Assembly: GCF_902806485.1 (NCBI RefSeq) | Contig: NZ_CADCWT010000011.1 | Span: forward strand, 1 to 45,989 | DNA from: Candidatus Frankia alpina | GTDB taxonomy: Bacteria > Actinomycetota > Actinomycetes > Frankiales > Frankiaceae | DNA length: 45,989 nt | Direction of reading: 5' to 3' | Part shown: positions 21,842 to 33,668 of the stretch, in pieces | Numbering within the stretch: position 1 is the first letter of the stretch | Layout: each line of letters opens with the position of its first letter | The notes under the pieces: model-generated | The model's input: the letters and a program-made list of their open reading frames with translations, nothing else | Databases searched by the model: none | Told to the model about the DNA's origin: nothing | Position numbers and translations under genes: made by a program

Positions 21842-22867
21842 TCAGTGCAGCGAGGGGAAGGTGCGGTCGGCCTTCTCGCCGGTCTCCAGCAGGTTCACCG
21901 CGCGGCCGACGATCAGCGGATCCGGAGTGCCGACGACGTCGGAGTCCTTGCCGGTGTAGGGCAGCTCGTGCAGGACGTGGCGCATGGTCTCCAGCCGGGC
22001 CCGCTTCTTGTCGTTGCTCTTCACCACCGTCCACGGCGCCTCGGACGTGTCGGTGTAGAAGAACATCGCCTCCTTGGCGTCGGTGTAGTCATCCCAGCGA
22101 TCGAGGGCGGCGAGGTCGATCGGGCTGAGCTTCCACTGCCGAACCGGGTCGATCTGGCGGACGATGAACCGGGTCTGCTGCTCGCGCTGGGAGACCGAGA
22201 ACCACAGCTTGATCACCCTGGTCCCGCTACGAGTCCACATCCGCTCCAGCTCGGGGGCCTGGCGGAGGAACTCGCGGTACTGGTCCGGCGAGCAGAAGCC
22301 CATGACCCGCTCGACGCCGGCCCGGTTGTACCAGGACCGGTCGAACATCACGATCTCGCCGGCGGCGGGCAGGTGCGCGATGTAGCGCTGGAAGTACCAG
22401 GACTGCTGCTCGCGCGGCGACGGCTTCTCCAGGGCGACGACGCGGGCGCCGCGGGGGTTGAGGTGCTCGGTGAACCGCTTGATCGTCCCGCCTTTGCCGG
22501 CGGCGTCGCGGCCCTCGAAGACGAGCACGATGCGCTGGCCGGTCTCCTTGGCCCAGTACTGCATCTTCAGCAACTCGATCTGCAGCAGCCGCTTGTCGCG
22601 CTCGTAGTCGGCGCGGGCCAGGCGGGTGTCGTACGGGTAGTTCTCCCGCCAGGTGTCGACGGGGGTGCCGTCGGGCCGCAGCAGCGTCGCCTCGTCGTCG
22701 TCCTCGTCGAGGACTCGCAGGCCGGCGAGGCTCTCCGCGTGGACCCCGACCCGCTCGGCGAGGCCGGCCGCGCCGAGCCACCCGCCGATACCGTCGACGA
22801 TGCCGCGCACCAGCGGCTCCGCCTGGTCGTCAGCACCCTTGGGGATCACCCGTTCGACGTGGGTCAC
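21842..22867 (-). CDS. ppk2: PPK2-family polyphosphate kinase
   Basis: A 341-aa polyphosphate kinase 2. Motifs are Walker A in FEGRDAAGKGGTIKRF near residues 115-130, a Walker B/lid region with DRSWYNRAGVERVMGF, and C-terminal MFFYTDTSEAPWTVVKSNDK. The core begins YDTRLARADYERDKRLLQIELLKMQYWAK, the conserved PPK2 start. About 75 residues precede it (KGADDQAEPLVRGIV...DEDDDEATLLRPDG), a moderately long extension. PPK2 enzymes transfer phosphate between polyphosphate and nucleotides, often making ATP or GTP from ADP or GDP. GTG 22867 is preferred because GGAGGG lies 8 nt upstream; the open frame reaches back to 23023. Confidence 0.93.
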   Translation of the reverse strand: MTHVERVIPKGADDQAEPLVRGIVDGIGGWLGAAGLAERVGVHAESLAGLRVLDEDDDEATLLRPDGTPVDTWRENYPYDTRLARADYERDKRLLQIELLKMQYWAKETGQRIVLVFEGRDAAGKGGTIKRFTEHLNPRGARVVALEKPSPREQQSWYFQRYIAHLPAAGEIVMFDRSWYNRAGVERVMGFCSPDQYREFLRQAPELERMWTRSGTRVIKLWFSVSQREQQTRFIVRQIDPVRQWKLSPIDLAALDRWDDYTDAKEAMFFYTDTSEAPWTVVKSNDKKRARLETMRHVLHELPYTGKDSDVVGTPDPLIVGRAVNLLETGEKADRTFPSLH

Positions 22868-23101
22868 GCTGAATTCCCTCCCGCACGGACAACGAAGCTG
22901 CACCGGGTGGCTGTTCCCACCCAGGCGGCACCGGCCGTCAGCGCGGATCCGCAGAGCCGGGGCAGCCGGCCCGGCCAACCGTACGGAAACCGGCCGGCCC
23001 GTAGTCGACGCGCATTCGAACACCAGGTGACAGGACGGTCCCTATCGGACACCTCGGACATCCACCGGGCACCCGAGGAAGCCCGCAGGCGGGCAGGCGG
23101 G

Positions 23102-24715
23102 TCAGCCGGGCAGGCGGAAGGTCAGGTCGGCGGCGGGCACCACGGTGTCGAGCTGGGCGCGCTGCAGCCGGCCGGAGTAGTCCCAGCTCAGCGACTGCCA
23201 GCGGGTGACCTGGTCGAGCATCCAGATCCCGGACTGGCGGCTGCCGTTGCCGGAGCGGCCGTTGCCGCCGAAGGGCAGGTGCGCCTCGGCGCCGGTCGTC
23301 GACCCGTTGACGCTGACCATCCCGGCGCGCACCCCACGGCGGAACCGCAACGCACTCGCCGCGTCCGCGGTGTAGATCGACGACGACAGGCCGTAGCCGG
23401 GCAGGTTCGCCAGCTCGATCGCCTCGTCGAGGTCACAATAGGTGGTAACGCCGACAATCGGACCGAAAGTCTCCTCGCGGAACAGCTCGTCATCGGGGCG
23501 GACCCCGTCGACGATCAGCGGATGGTAGTAGAGCCCGCGGTCGGGGTCGCCGACGAAGCCCCGTCGCGGAGCGGTTGCGGTGATGCGGCCGAGTGCGGTG
23601 GAGCCGGACAGGCGGTGGTGCTCGCGCAGCAGAGTGAGGTGGCGCTCGAAGCCGGCGGCGAACCGGGCGTCGAGCAGCGGCCCGTAGAGCACGTCGCCGG
23701 TGGGGTCGCCGATGACCGCGGCGGACACGGCGGCATCGAGGCGGCGGACGAACGCGGCGTGCACCGACTCGTGCACGATCGCCGTGCCGAGCGAGGTGCA
23801 GCGCTGCCCGGCGGTGCCGAACCCGGCGAACACGGCCGCCTCGACGGCGGCGTCGAGGTCGGCGTCGGCCGTGACGACCATCGGGTTCTTGCCGCCGAGC
23901 TCCAGGCATGGCGTCTGCAGGTGCCGCCCGCACAGGGCGCCGATGGACCGGCCGACCTCGGTGGATCCGGTGAAGCCGACCTTGTCCACCGCCCCGGCGG
24001 CCAGCGCCCGTTCCAGGCCCGCCGCCGTCGCCCGGCCGTCGGCGGGGACGAGGTTCACCGCACCCGCGGGCACCCCGGCGGCGGTCAGCAGCTCCACCAT
24101 CGCCTGCGCGCAGGCGGCGGCGTACTCGGCCGGCTTCCACACCACCGTGTTCCCGGCGACCAGCGCCGGCACCAGATACCAGGACGGCACCGCCACCGGG
24201 AAGTTCCCGGCGGTGATCACCATCATCACCCCGAGGGGTTCGCGGAAGGTGAACAGCTGGCGGTCCGACATCTCCGACGGCACGGTCTGTCCGTAGAGCC
24301 GCCGACCCTCACCGCGGAAGAACTCGCAGGTGTCGATGATCTCCTGGACCTCGCCGCGGGCCTCGGCGGCGGGCTTGCCGACCTCGCGGGTCACCAGCCG
24401 GACGAGGGCGTCGGCGTTGTCCGCGACGAGCCGGCCGAAGCTGCCGATCACCGACCCGCGCACGGGGGCCGGCACCGCGGCCCACGACCGTGCGGCCGCC
24501 TGCGCGGCGACGGCGGCGGCGAGGATGGTCTCAGGGCCGGCGAGTTCCACCTCGGCGACGACGTCGTCGAGGTGGGCCGGGTCGGTCGAGGCGACGACGC
24601 GGACCGGCGCCGGCTCGACCTCGGCGCCGCCGGCGGAATCCCCGACGGTCGCGCACAGGCCGTGCGTACGTCCGTCGATGCGGGCGCTGACGCGCCACGG
24701 CCGCACCAGCGTCAT
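23102..24715 (-). CDS. Aldehyde dehydrogenase, probable piperideine-6-carboxylate/aminoadipate semialdehyde dehydrogenase
   Basis: A 537-aa ALDH-superfamily enzyme. Seen are the NAD-binding VDKVGFTGSTEVGRSIGAL, the general-base Glu in CLELGGKNPMVV near residue 272, the catalytic Cys in GFGTAGQRCTSLG near residue 306, and EETFGPIVGV. It overlaps the lysine aminotransferase gene by 4 nt (ATGA). That partner makes aminoadipate semialdehyde, which cyclises to piperideine-6-carboxylate, so this enzyme most likely oxidises it to L-2-aminoadipate with NAD(P)+. The function is inferred from the operon; the ALDH fold is certain. The N-terminal 70 residues before the core are longer than usual. Confidence 0.88.
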   Translation of the reverse strand: MTLVRPWRVSARIDGRTHGLCATVGDSAGGAEVEPAPVRVVASTDPAHLDDVVAEVELAGPETILAAAVAAQAAARSWAAVPAPVRGSVIGSFGRLVADNADALVRLVTREVGKPAAEARGEVQEIIDTCEFFRGEGRRLYGQTVPSEMSDRQLFTFREPLGVMMVITAGNFPVAVPSWYLVPALVAGNTVVWKPAEYAAACAQAMVELLTAAGVPAGAVNLVPADGRATAAGLERALAAGAVDKVGFTGSTEVGRSIGALCGRHLQTPCLELGGKNPMVVTADADLDAAVEAAVFAGFGTAGQRCTSLGTAIVHESVHAAFVRRLDAAVSAAVIGDPTGDVLYGPLLDARFAAGFERHLTLLREHHRLSGSTALGRITATAPRRGFVGDPDRGLYYHPLIVDGVRPDDELFREETFGPIVGVTTYCDLDEAIELANLPGYGLSSSIYTADAASALRFRRGVRAGMVSVNGSTTGAEAHLPFGGNGRSGNGSRQSGIWMLDQVTRWQSLSWDYSGRLQRAQLDTVVPAADLTFRLPG

Positions 24716-26163
24716 GAGAGGCTCCCCTCCGCCAGGTTGGCGACGACCCGGGCAAGCGCGGTGACACCGGTGCTGAGCTGGTCGGCGCTGACCGTCAGCG
24801 CCGGGCGGAAACGCAGGGTGGAGACGCCCGCGGGCAACGCGAGGACATGTTCGCGGATCCGCAGCCGGCGCAGCACCTCGTCGCGCGTGGCCCGGTCGGG
24901 CAGGTCGACCGCGCACAGCAGGCCCCGCCCGCGCGGGTTGGTCAGCAGCCCGGGATGGGCCGCCGCGAGCGCGGTCAGCTCGGTCAGCAGGCCGGCGCCG
25001 AGCTCACCGGCCCGCCCGATGAGCCCCCGCGCCTCGATGACCTCCAGGATCCGGGTCGCGCGGACCATGTCGACGAGGCCGCCGCTCCAGGTGGAGCTGA
25101 TCCGGCCGGGGACGGCGAGGACGTTGGCGGCGACCTCGTCCACCCGCCGCCCGGCCATGATCCCGCCGAGCTGGACCTTCTTGCCGAACGCGACGATGTC
25201 GGGACGCAGGCCGAGCTGCTGGTAGGCCCAGGCCGACCCGGTCGCGCCGACCCCGGTCTGGACCTCGTCGAGAACGAACAGTGCGTCGTGGCGCAGGCAC
25301 AGCGCGGCCATGGCGGCGAGGAACTCGGCGCGCAGGTGGTTGTCGCCGCCCTCGCCCTGGATCGGCTCGGCGAGGAAGCAGGCGATGTCGTGCGGGTGGG
25401 CGGCGAAGGCCGCCTCGGCCTGCGCCAGCGCGGCACGCTCCGCCGCGACGACGGCGTCGAGGGCGGCGCCGGTGCAGGGGAAGGTCATCGCCGGGCAGTC
25501 GATGCGCGGCCAGTCGAACACGGGGAACCGGTCGGTCTTGACCGGATCGGTGTTGGTGACCGACAGCGTGTAGCCGCTGCGCCCATGGAAGGCGTGGCGC
25601 AGGTGCAGCACGCGGCGACCGAGTCGGGCGGGCCGGCCGTGAGCGGCGTTGTGCCGGCTCTTCCAGTCGAACGCGCACTTGAGCGCGTTCTCCACCGCCA
25701 GCGCGCCACCCTCGACGAAGAACAGGTGCGGGAGCTCGGGGTCGCCGAGGACGCGGGCGAAGGTGCGCACGAACTCGGCGTAGGCGGCGGTGGCGATGTC
25801 CGGGTTCGCCGGCTTGTTGACCGCGACGCGGCCCAGCCGATCAACGAAACGCGGGTCGCCGGCCAGCTCGGGCGGGTTCACTCCGAGCGGCGCCGACGCT
25901 AAGAAGCTGTAGAGATCGAGGTAGCGCCGGCCGTCGCGGGCGTCGACCAGGACGCTGCCGGCGCTCTCGGCCAGATCACAGACCACGTCCAGGCCGTCGA
26001 CGAGCACGTGACGGCGCAGGACGGCCAGCACGTCACCCGCCGCCACGGGCGGCCCGACCGGCACCGCCGCGGGCTCGACGAGATGGACGGTGGATTCGGC
26101 CAGGGCGCCGGATCCGGGCAGGCGGGCCGGGCGCCCGGTGGTTCGTGGAACGCGGACAGCCAT
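24712..26163 (-). CDS. lat: L-lysine 6-aminotransferase
   Basis: A 483-aa class III PLP aminotransferase. The sequence YLDLYSFLASAPLGVNPPEL with VNKPANPDIATAAYAEF and FFVEGGALAVENALKCAFDWK is characteristic of lysine epsilon-aminotransferases. HAFHGRSGYTLSVTNTDP, the PLP Asp in FVLDEVQTGVGATG and the Schiff-base Lys in FGKKVQLGGIM near residue 328 are present. It converts lysine and 2-oxoglutarate to aminoadipate semialdehyde. With the overlapping dehydrogenase it forms a two-step route to 2-aminoadipate, used for lysine degradation, stress solutes or beta-lactam precursors; none of the latter genes is nearby. First gene of its operon. Confidence 0.92.
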   Translation of the reverse strand: MAVRVPRTTGRPARLPGSGALAESTVHLVEPAAVPVGPPVAAGDVLAVLRRHVLVDGLDVVCDLAESAGSVLVDARDGRRYLDLYSFLASAPLGVNPPELAGDPRFVDRLGRVAVNKPANPDIATAAYAEFVRTFARVLGDPELPHLFFVEGGALAVENALKCAFDWKSRHNAAHGRPARLGRRVLHLRHAFHGRSGYTLSVTNTDPVKTDRFPVFDWPRIDCPAMTFPCTGAALDAVVAAERAALAQAEAAFAAHPHDIACFLAEPIQGEGGDNHLRAEFLAAMAALCLRHDALFVLDEVQTGVGATGSAWAYQQLGLRPDIVAFGKKVQLGGIMAGRRVDEVAANVLAVPGRISSTWSGGLVDMVRATRILEVIEARGLIGRAGELGAGLLTELTALAAAHPGLLTNPRGRGLLCAVDLPDRATRDEVLRRLRIREHVLALPAGVSTLRFRPALTVSADQLSTGVTALARVVANLAEGSLS

Positions 26164-26558
26164 CCAGACTCCCTCCGTTACCGATCGCGGCGAGCGGCAC
26201 CCGCCCGCGCGACCTCAACCCTGGCGAATATCTTCCCTCGAAAGTCGCATTGAATCTTCAATATTCTTGTATTGCCTCAGATTGCGATCTGATCATCCCG
26301 TTGATGGCAGATCCAGCCGACGATTCGTCACATCGACCACCTCGGACACCTCTGACACGGAGAGTGCCTTAAAGATAAGCGGAGCGTGATTGACCGACGA
26401 GCGGGTGAGGATCACCACCGCGCCGGGAGACAATCGGCTCATTCCCTGCACTGCCCCGGGGCGTGCCCCACCAATGCGTGATCGGATAGCCTCCCCCGGC
26501 CCCGTCGATCCCCGCACCACCCACCCGCCGGCGGAGAGCTCGGAGAATAGGAAGCGGT
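26164..26558. other. Divergent regulatory region between lat and the first Ser/Thr kinase
   Basis: About 395 bp with no gene recognised. Around 26245-26295 the composition becomes strikingly A/T-rich for this DNA and holds two small palindromes, TTGAATCTTCAA at 26250-26261 and CAGATTGCGATCTG at 26278-26291. They lie about 90-130 bp upstream of lat and are plausible operators, for example for an Lrp-type regulator as commonly paired with lat. The regulator's identity is a guess; no lrp gene is in the window. Confidence 0.5.
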
Positions 26559-28326
26559 GTGCTGACGCCCCTGACCTCGGACGACCCAGACCGCATCGGA
26601 CCTTTCCGGCTGGCGAACCGCATCGGCGCCGGTGGCATGGGCGTCGTCTACCTCGGCTTCGGCGACGACGGCAAACCGGTCGCCGTCAAGATCCCCTCCG
26701 CCGGGCTCGCCGACAACCCCGAGTTCCGCTCCCGGTTCCGCCACGAGGTCGCCGCCGCCCGGCGCGTGCGGGGCAGCTCCGTGGCGGCGGTGCTCGACGC
26801 CGACCTGACCGGCGAGCGCCCCTGGATGGCCACCGAGTACGTCGAGGGCCGCAGCCTCGCGGACGCCGTCGCCACCCGAGGTGAGCTCGACGACCGCTTG
26901 GTCCATGGGCTGGCGATCGGGCTCGCCGACGCCCTCGTCGCCATCCACGCCGCCGGCGTGGTGCACCGCGACCTCAAACCTGCGACATCCTGCTGGCCTG
27001 GGACGGGCCGAAGGTCATCGATTTCGGCATCGCCCACGCGGGGGACAGCACCAGCCACACCCGCACCGGGATGCTGATCGGCACGCTGGTCTGGATGGCC
27101 CCCGAGCAGCTGCGCGGCGACCGGGCCGGGCCGCCGGCCGACATCTTCGCCTGGGGCGCCTGCGTCGCGTTCGCCGCCGCCGGGCGCCCCCCGTTCCGGG
27201 GTGAACGCGCCGAGGCGGTCGGCATGCAGATCCTCACCGCCGAACCCGACCTCGGCGACCTGCCGGCCGACCTGCTCGGCGTCGTGCGCGCCACGCTGGA
27301 CAAGGAGCCCGCCCGCCGGCCCACGGCGACCGAGCTGCTCGCCCGGCTCCTCGGGCGCGCCGTGCGGTCCCCCGCCGACTCGGACGAGGCCAGCGAGACC
27401 GCCCTGGCCCAGGTGTGGTCCCTGCCGCCCACCCTGCCGCCGGACGCCGGCCCGCCCCGGGGGCTGCGCAACGCCGGGTATGGCCCGGTCGCAGGACGCC
27501 CCGAACCCGCCGGCGCGGCCTACCCGGATCCGACGGTGCGCGATCCCCGGTCGTCCTACGATCCCCGGTCGTCCTACAACGCCCCGCCGGGCTACGACGG
27601 CCGCACCGGCTACGACACCGGATATGACAACCAGGCCGGGAACCGCTACGGCGGTTCAGGAGGCGGGCGCGGTTCGGGAGGCGGCCAACGCGGCGCGGTC
27701 GTCGCGGTCGCCATCCTGATCGCGCTGCTGCTCGGCGGCGGGATCGCGGCAGCCGTCGCGCTCAGCGGCGGCGGTGGGAACGACGACAACACCGCCCCGC
27801 CCGTCGGGACCACGCAGGGCGCGGACGGCACGGCGGGCACGGCACCGGGCGGCGCGGCACCGGGCACGGGCGTCACCTCCCCGCCGCAGAGCCCCTCTCG
27901 CCCTCGCTCAGCCCGTCGCCGTCGGCGTCGGCGAGTCCCGCGACGCTGTCCACCGACGACGCGGCGACCCTCGTGCGCAACGAAGGCTACGAGCCGGACA
28001 TGCGCACCTGCCAGGAGGATCGCCAGCTCAGCGTGGTGATCAGCACCGCGCCTGCGGCCGGCGACACGCCCCGCCAGCTCGCCTTCGTCTTCGCCGACGG
28101 CAAGTACCGCGGCACCGACACCTCGGCGCCGAGCGCCCACGTCGCCTTCCACAACCAGCGCAACGACCACGAGGTCGTGCTGCGCTATGACACCTACGAC
28201 CCGCAGGACTCGATCAGCTCCCCGTCCGGCCACGCCGACGTACGCTTCCGCTGGAACGGGACAAGTCTCATCACCCTCGACCCGATCCCGTCGAATGATC
28301 CGAACGCCGCCGGCAGCCGACGGTAG
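26559..28326 (+). CDS. Transmembrane Ser/Thr protein kinase 1, two frameshifts
   Basis: About 589 aa after restoring two missing bases. The PknB-like kinase domain has the Gly loop RIGAGGMGVVYLG, VAVKIPS, the HRDLKP catalytic loop, DFG in KVIDFGIAHAG, and WMAPEQLRGDRAGPPADIFAWG. Next come a Tyr/Pro/Gly linker (repeated PRSSY), a TM helix (AVVAVAILIALLLGGGIAAAVAL) and an extracellular domain with TCQEDRQLSVVIST and FRWNGTSLITLDPI. Shift 1 lies at 26984-26986 inside HRDLKP-SN-ILLAWDG. The tandem paralogue shows exactly which base is missing. Shift 2 lies at about 27891-27897 in the Ser/Pro-rich stretch. Start GTG 26559 gives MLTPLTSDDP, matching the paralogue. Confidence 0.87.
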
Positions 28327-28389
28327 TCGGGCCGTGGTCGGCCGCCGGGGACGACGCGCCCACCCCAGCGACCGGCCGCATTCAGACGG

Positions 28390-28426
28390 CTGGAAGCATT
28401 ACGGTTCCCTGGAAGCATTACGGTTC
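28390..28426 (+). repeat. Tandem 19-bp direct repeat between the two kinase genes
   Basis: CTGGAAGCATTACGGTTC occurs at 28390-28407 and again at 28409-28426, identical over 18 bp. It lies about 190 bp upstream of the second kinase start, in otherwise featureless sequence. Direct-repeat spacing near two helical turns would suit a regulator site. Confidence 0.8.
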
Positions 28427-28611
28427 GGGGAACACGGTCCTGCGGCGAACAGGGCGGCCCCGGCGGGCGGCCCACGGGCGGCGGGCCAGCCCGGGCCCAC
28501 GCTGATCAGGGGAGTGACCATTTCGGCGCAGGTCGGGCGGTCCGGGTGGCGTCACCGGACCCGGCGGCGGACACGGTGCCGGTGGGGGCGGGCGGCCGGG
28601 GCGGCGTCACG

Positions 28612-30442
<1,831 letters not shown>

Positions 30443-30591
30443 ACAAGTGAGCTCTGGGTGTTCCTTCTGCGACAGAGCGGTCGGGGCCGCGCCACGGTTC
30501 CGGATGATCGGTAGCTCGCGGCTCGGGATCCTGGCCGCCGCGAGACCGCCGGCATCCTTGCCTACTCAGGTGTGCGCAGAGACATGCTGGG

Positions 30592-30633
30592 GGTTGATGA
30601 CGGTTCCAAGGGCCAGGGGGCCCGTCATCAACC
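30592..30633. terminator. Hairpin between convergent kinase genes
   Basis: A 12-bp perfect stem, GGTTGATGACGG at 30592-30603 and CCGTCATCAACC at 30622-30633, with an 18-nt loop. Placed between convergent kinases 2 and 3, it could serve both strands. Confidence 0.6.
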
Positions 30634-30747
30634 TCTAGCACTCTCGGCCCACACGACCCGAAGCACATCCGGATGACCATGGTCTCGCGGGGAATCGCGC
30701 GGTCCGCTACTCGGCGTAGTGGCTCACGGAGCACCGGTGGGTGGCTC

Positions 30748-32818
30748 CTAGGGCGAGGGCCGGCTGGACGGGGAGCTGCCGCAGGACCCCTTGCAGGTCT
30801 TTGTCGGCTTGGGTTTCGGCGTGAGCTTGGGCGTCGGCGGACTGGACGAGGGCTCCGCTGACGGTGACGGCGGCGCGGGGGTCGGCGAGCGTGTCGCGGG
30901 CGGAACCGGTGGCGGTGGCGTGACGGTGCCACCCAGGCTGGGCGGCGCCCCACCCGGGGACGGCGACGGCGATCCTGCGGATCCCGAGGCCGGGCCGGGT
31001 CCCCCAGCGCCACCGGGAACAGAGGCGCCCGGAACGGGAGCTCCGGGGGCGGCGAGCATGCCCCCCGCGCTCGCACCCGGCGCCACCGCAAAGCCGGACC
31101 AGCTGCCGCCCCCACCGCCGGCACCGATCGGCCCTGGGGTGGTGAGGCCGGCGCTCGGGGACGCACCGGCGGTGCTGGCGGTCACCCGGGCGGACGATGC
31201 GGGGGCCGGGTCCGAACCGTCGGAGGGGATTGCCGCCGCGGCGACAGCCGCGGTGGCGAGGCCGAGCAGCAGGGCCACGCCGCCCGGCCAGGATTCGGGA
31301 CCGCCGCCGACCGGGCGCATCCGGGGTCCCGTCACCCGACTCGTCGGATCTCCCTGCGGTCATCCCGGCCCCCGCCGGATCGGGCGGTCTCCGCACTGGC
31401 GGCACCCCGGTGCTCTCGCCCGGCAGACCCGTACCCACCGGGCCGGACCGCGGTGCCTTCCCCGAACCGGCCAGGCTCGCACTCACCCGACCGGGCTGCA
31501 CCGCACCGGCCGGGCGCGCCGAAACCTGGGTCGTCGCCATGTCGGGTGCCTCCGCCGGGACAGCAGCCTTCGCCGGGGCAGCAGCCTTCGCCAGATCGGC
31601 AGCCTTCGCCGGGGCGGTGGGCGTCGCCGGGTCGGCACTGCGCCGATCCGGCAAGCCGGGCGGGGCCAGCCCACCGGATCCCGGCGACACTGCCCCTACG
31701 GGCAGGTACACCGGCACCGGCGTGGTGATCGGATCGTCGAACTCCCCGTCCGCCGAGTCGATCGGAGCTGCCAACACGGCAGGCTCACCCGGAGAGGGTG
31801 GCCCGGACGGGGTGAACCATCCCACCGGTTCGCAGGATCCCGCCGAGGCAGCAGGTCCCGCCCCGGATGGCCCAGCCGGGCCACTCGGACGGCCTGCGAT
31901 CACCACGGTTGCCGCCGCCGAGGACGCCGAGGCCATCGAGGACGCGTAGGACGCGTAGGACGCCGAGAATGCCGAGGATGGCGGGGTACGCAGCGGTGGC
32001 AGTGCCGGCAGACCCACCAGGCCTGGCAGCAACGCCTGCAGCCGATCCACACCGGGGCGCTCGTCCGGGTTCTTGGCGGGCATCGCGACCACCACGGCCC
32101 ACAGCTCGTCGGGGATGCCTATGGGCCGGCCCGGCGCCAGATCGGCGTGGGCCCGCAGGATGGACAGCATCTCCCGGCCGGCGAACGGCGCGACACCACA
32201 GAGCATCTCGTACAGCATGGTGCCGGCGGCGTAGATGTCCGCGGCCGGCCCGATGGGGCCACCGTCGACGCTTTCGGGGGCCATATACAGAGGGGTGCCG
32301 AGCATCCCGCCAGGAATGGTCAACCTCGTCGCTGCGGACGCCGTCAGGCCGGCGACGCCGAAGTCCGAGATCTTCGGCCGGAACCGTTCCTCGCTGCGGT
32401 CGAGCAGCACGTTCTCGGGTTTGAGATCGCGGTGGACGATGCCGAGTCGATGGGCCGCCCCGAGCCCGGCGAGAATGTCGATCATAAGGCCGACCGCCTC
32501 CGTGGGCGGCATCGTGCGGCGCCGCTGCAACTCCCGACGCAGATCCGAACCCTCGATGAACTCCATCACGATGGCCAGGTCGCCGCGTTCGGCCACCAGA
32601 TCATGAATGGCCACCACATAAGGCGACTGGACCCGGATGAGGATCGCGCGCTCACGCATGAATCGGGCGACCACCCCCGGATCCGACGTGAAGTGGGGCA
32701 GCAGGAGTTTGAAGGCGAGAACATTGCCCGCCTCGTCGTGGCCGCGCCACACCTCGCCCATACCGCCCCGACCGATGCGGTCTTCCAGGGTGTAGGAACT
32801 TCCCAGCCTTCTAGCCAC
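30748..32818 (-). CDS. Transmembrane Ser/Thr protein kinase 3, one frameshift
   Basis: About 689 aa after removing one extra base. N-terminal kinase: SYTLEDRIGRGGMGEVWRG, MEFIEGSDLRREL, HRDLKPENVLLD, KISDFGVAGLT and GTPLYMAPESVDG, with PIGPAADIYAAG. A very long Ala/Pro/Ser linker follows, including an AKAA-type repeat region. After the shift near 31320-31335 come a TM helix (GGVALLLGLATAAVAAAAI) and a Pro/Ser-rich extracellular tail with SPTPAPPSPSAEPSSSP and TKTCKGSCG. It is more distant from kinases 1 and 2 than they are from each other. The uncorrected frame would read on to 30707 as unlikely Arg-rich sequence. Target unknown. Confidence 0.82.
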
Positions 32819-33238
32819 TCGACGCCATCACCGCTTCACTGTGGGTTCCAGGCGGAACTGCGAGCATCCCCCGCGGCGCACCGTCCGGTCCCGTCTTGTA
32901 GCAGCGACCGCGCCGAGGACGGCGCAGTCGACGGCAGGCCGTGCAGCCGCGATCACGCCAGACCCACGCATTCCGCGGATCGCGGAGTTGCCACGGCCGG
33001 TGAACGGCGGACGGCGGTGCGTCCGTCATTTCGGCGCGGCATTCGTGCCCCGATCCACTGCCCGAAAGGGTTACCCCATGTTCTACGCACACGTCGTCAT
33101 CTCCGCGCCGGCATCGGCGGACCGCCTTCATTCCCGGTAAAGGCGTGCCCGCGGGCCGAAGCTGGTACCCGCGGTTCCTGTGTGCGATGTCCCTGGTCAG
33201 AATGCCGGACGTTGGAGAGCAGGAGGAACTGGGCAGAT
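32819..33238. other. Intergenic region upstream of kinase 3
   Basis: About 420 bp with no recognised gene. A 20-codon frame at 33078-33140 follows a weak GAAAGGG but has no other support. Confidence 0.5.
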
Positions 33239-33401
33239 ATGGTTTTCATCACCGGGGGAAACAGCGCGCTCGGGGTATAAGGTCACGCGCCCGATCGCCG
33301 GGCCGGCCCACGCCGCCCCGGCCCGGGCGACGTCCGAGGACCATGAGCAGCCGGCCAACGCGACCGTGGCCATCCCGACATTGACGAACGCCCTACCGTG
33401 A
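33239..33401 (+). pseudogene. Remnant of a short-chain dehydrogenase N-terminus
   Basis: The ATG at 33239 opens MVFITGGNSALG, close to the Rossmann motif TGGNSGLG of short-chain dehydrogenases, with AGGAGG about 12 nt upstream. The frame stops two codons later, but an adjacent frame continues GYKVTRPIAGPAHAAPARA, resembling the next helix of such enzymes, and ends at 33401. The third motif glycine is replaced by Ala, and no downstream catalytic YxxxK is found. It is interpreted as a truncated, frameshifted leftover. Confidence 0.5.
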
Positions 33402-33668
33402 CGAGCGCGATGTCCATGTCCAGGTTGGCGAGGGGGCGCCGGACACGCTGATGCCGGCCTCTCGCCGGACCTCGACGGGTGGCCCCGAGCATTCAACGGC
33501 CAGGACGGCCCCGAGCGCGTCGGCGGTGGCGGCTGCCGCGCCCGGCTCCGGCGAACCGGGCATTGGCCCGATCGGGGGACCCCCGATCGGGCCGTGGGCA
33601 CCCAGAGGTGGTCCGAGCGGGCGAGGCGGGCGAGGCGGGGCGGGCAGGCAGGTGGTCAGGGCAGGTGG

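Noticed and set aside
21491..25225. A 1244-codon forward frame opposite the PLP enzyme, PPK2 and dehydrogenase genes
   Set aside because: It spans three well-supported reverse-strand genes and their gaps and has no domain of its own.
23046..26356. The string TCGGACACCT occurring both downstream of PPK2's upstream gap and upstream of the kinase cluster
   Set aside because: A 10-mer of this composition can recur by chance here, and the two places have no matching arrangement.
33078..33140. A 20-aa frame (MFYAHVVISAPAS...) after GAAAGGG
   Set aside because: Too short, weak ribosome site and no terminator or similarity; insufficient support.
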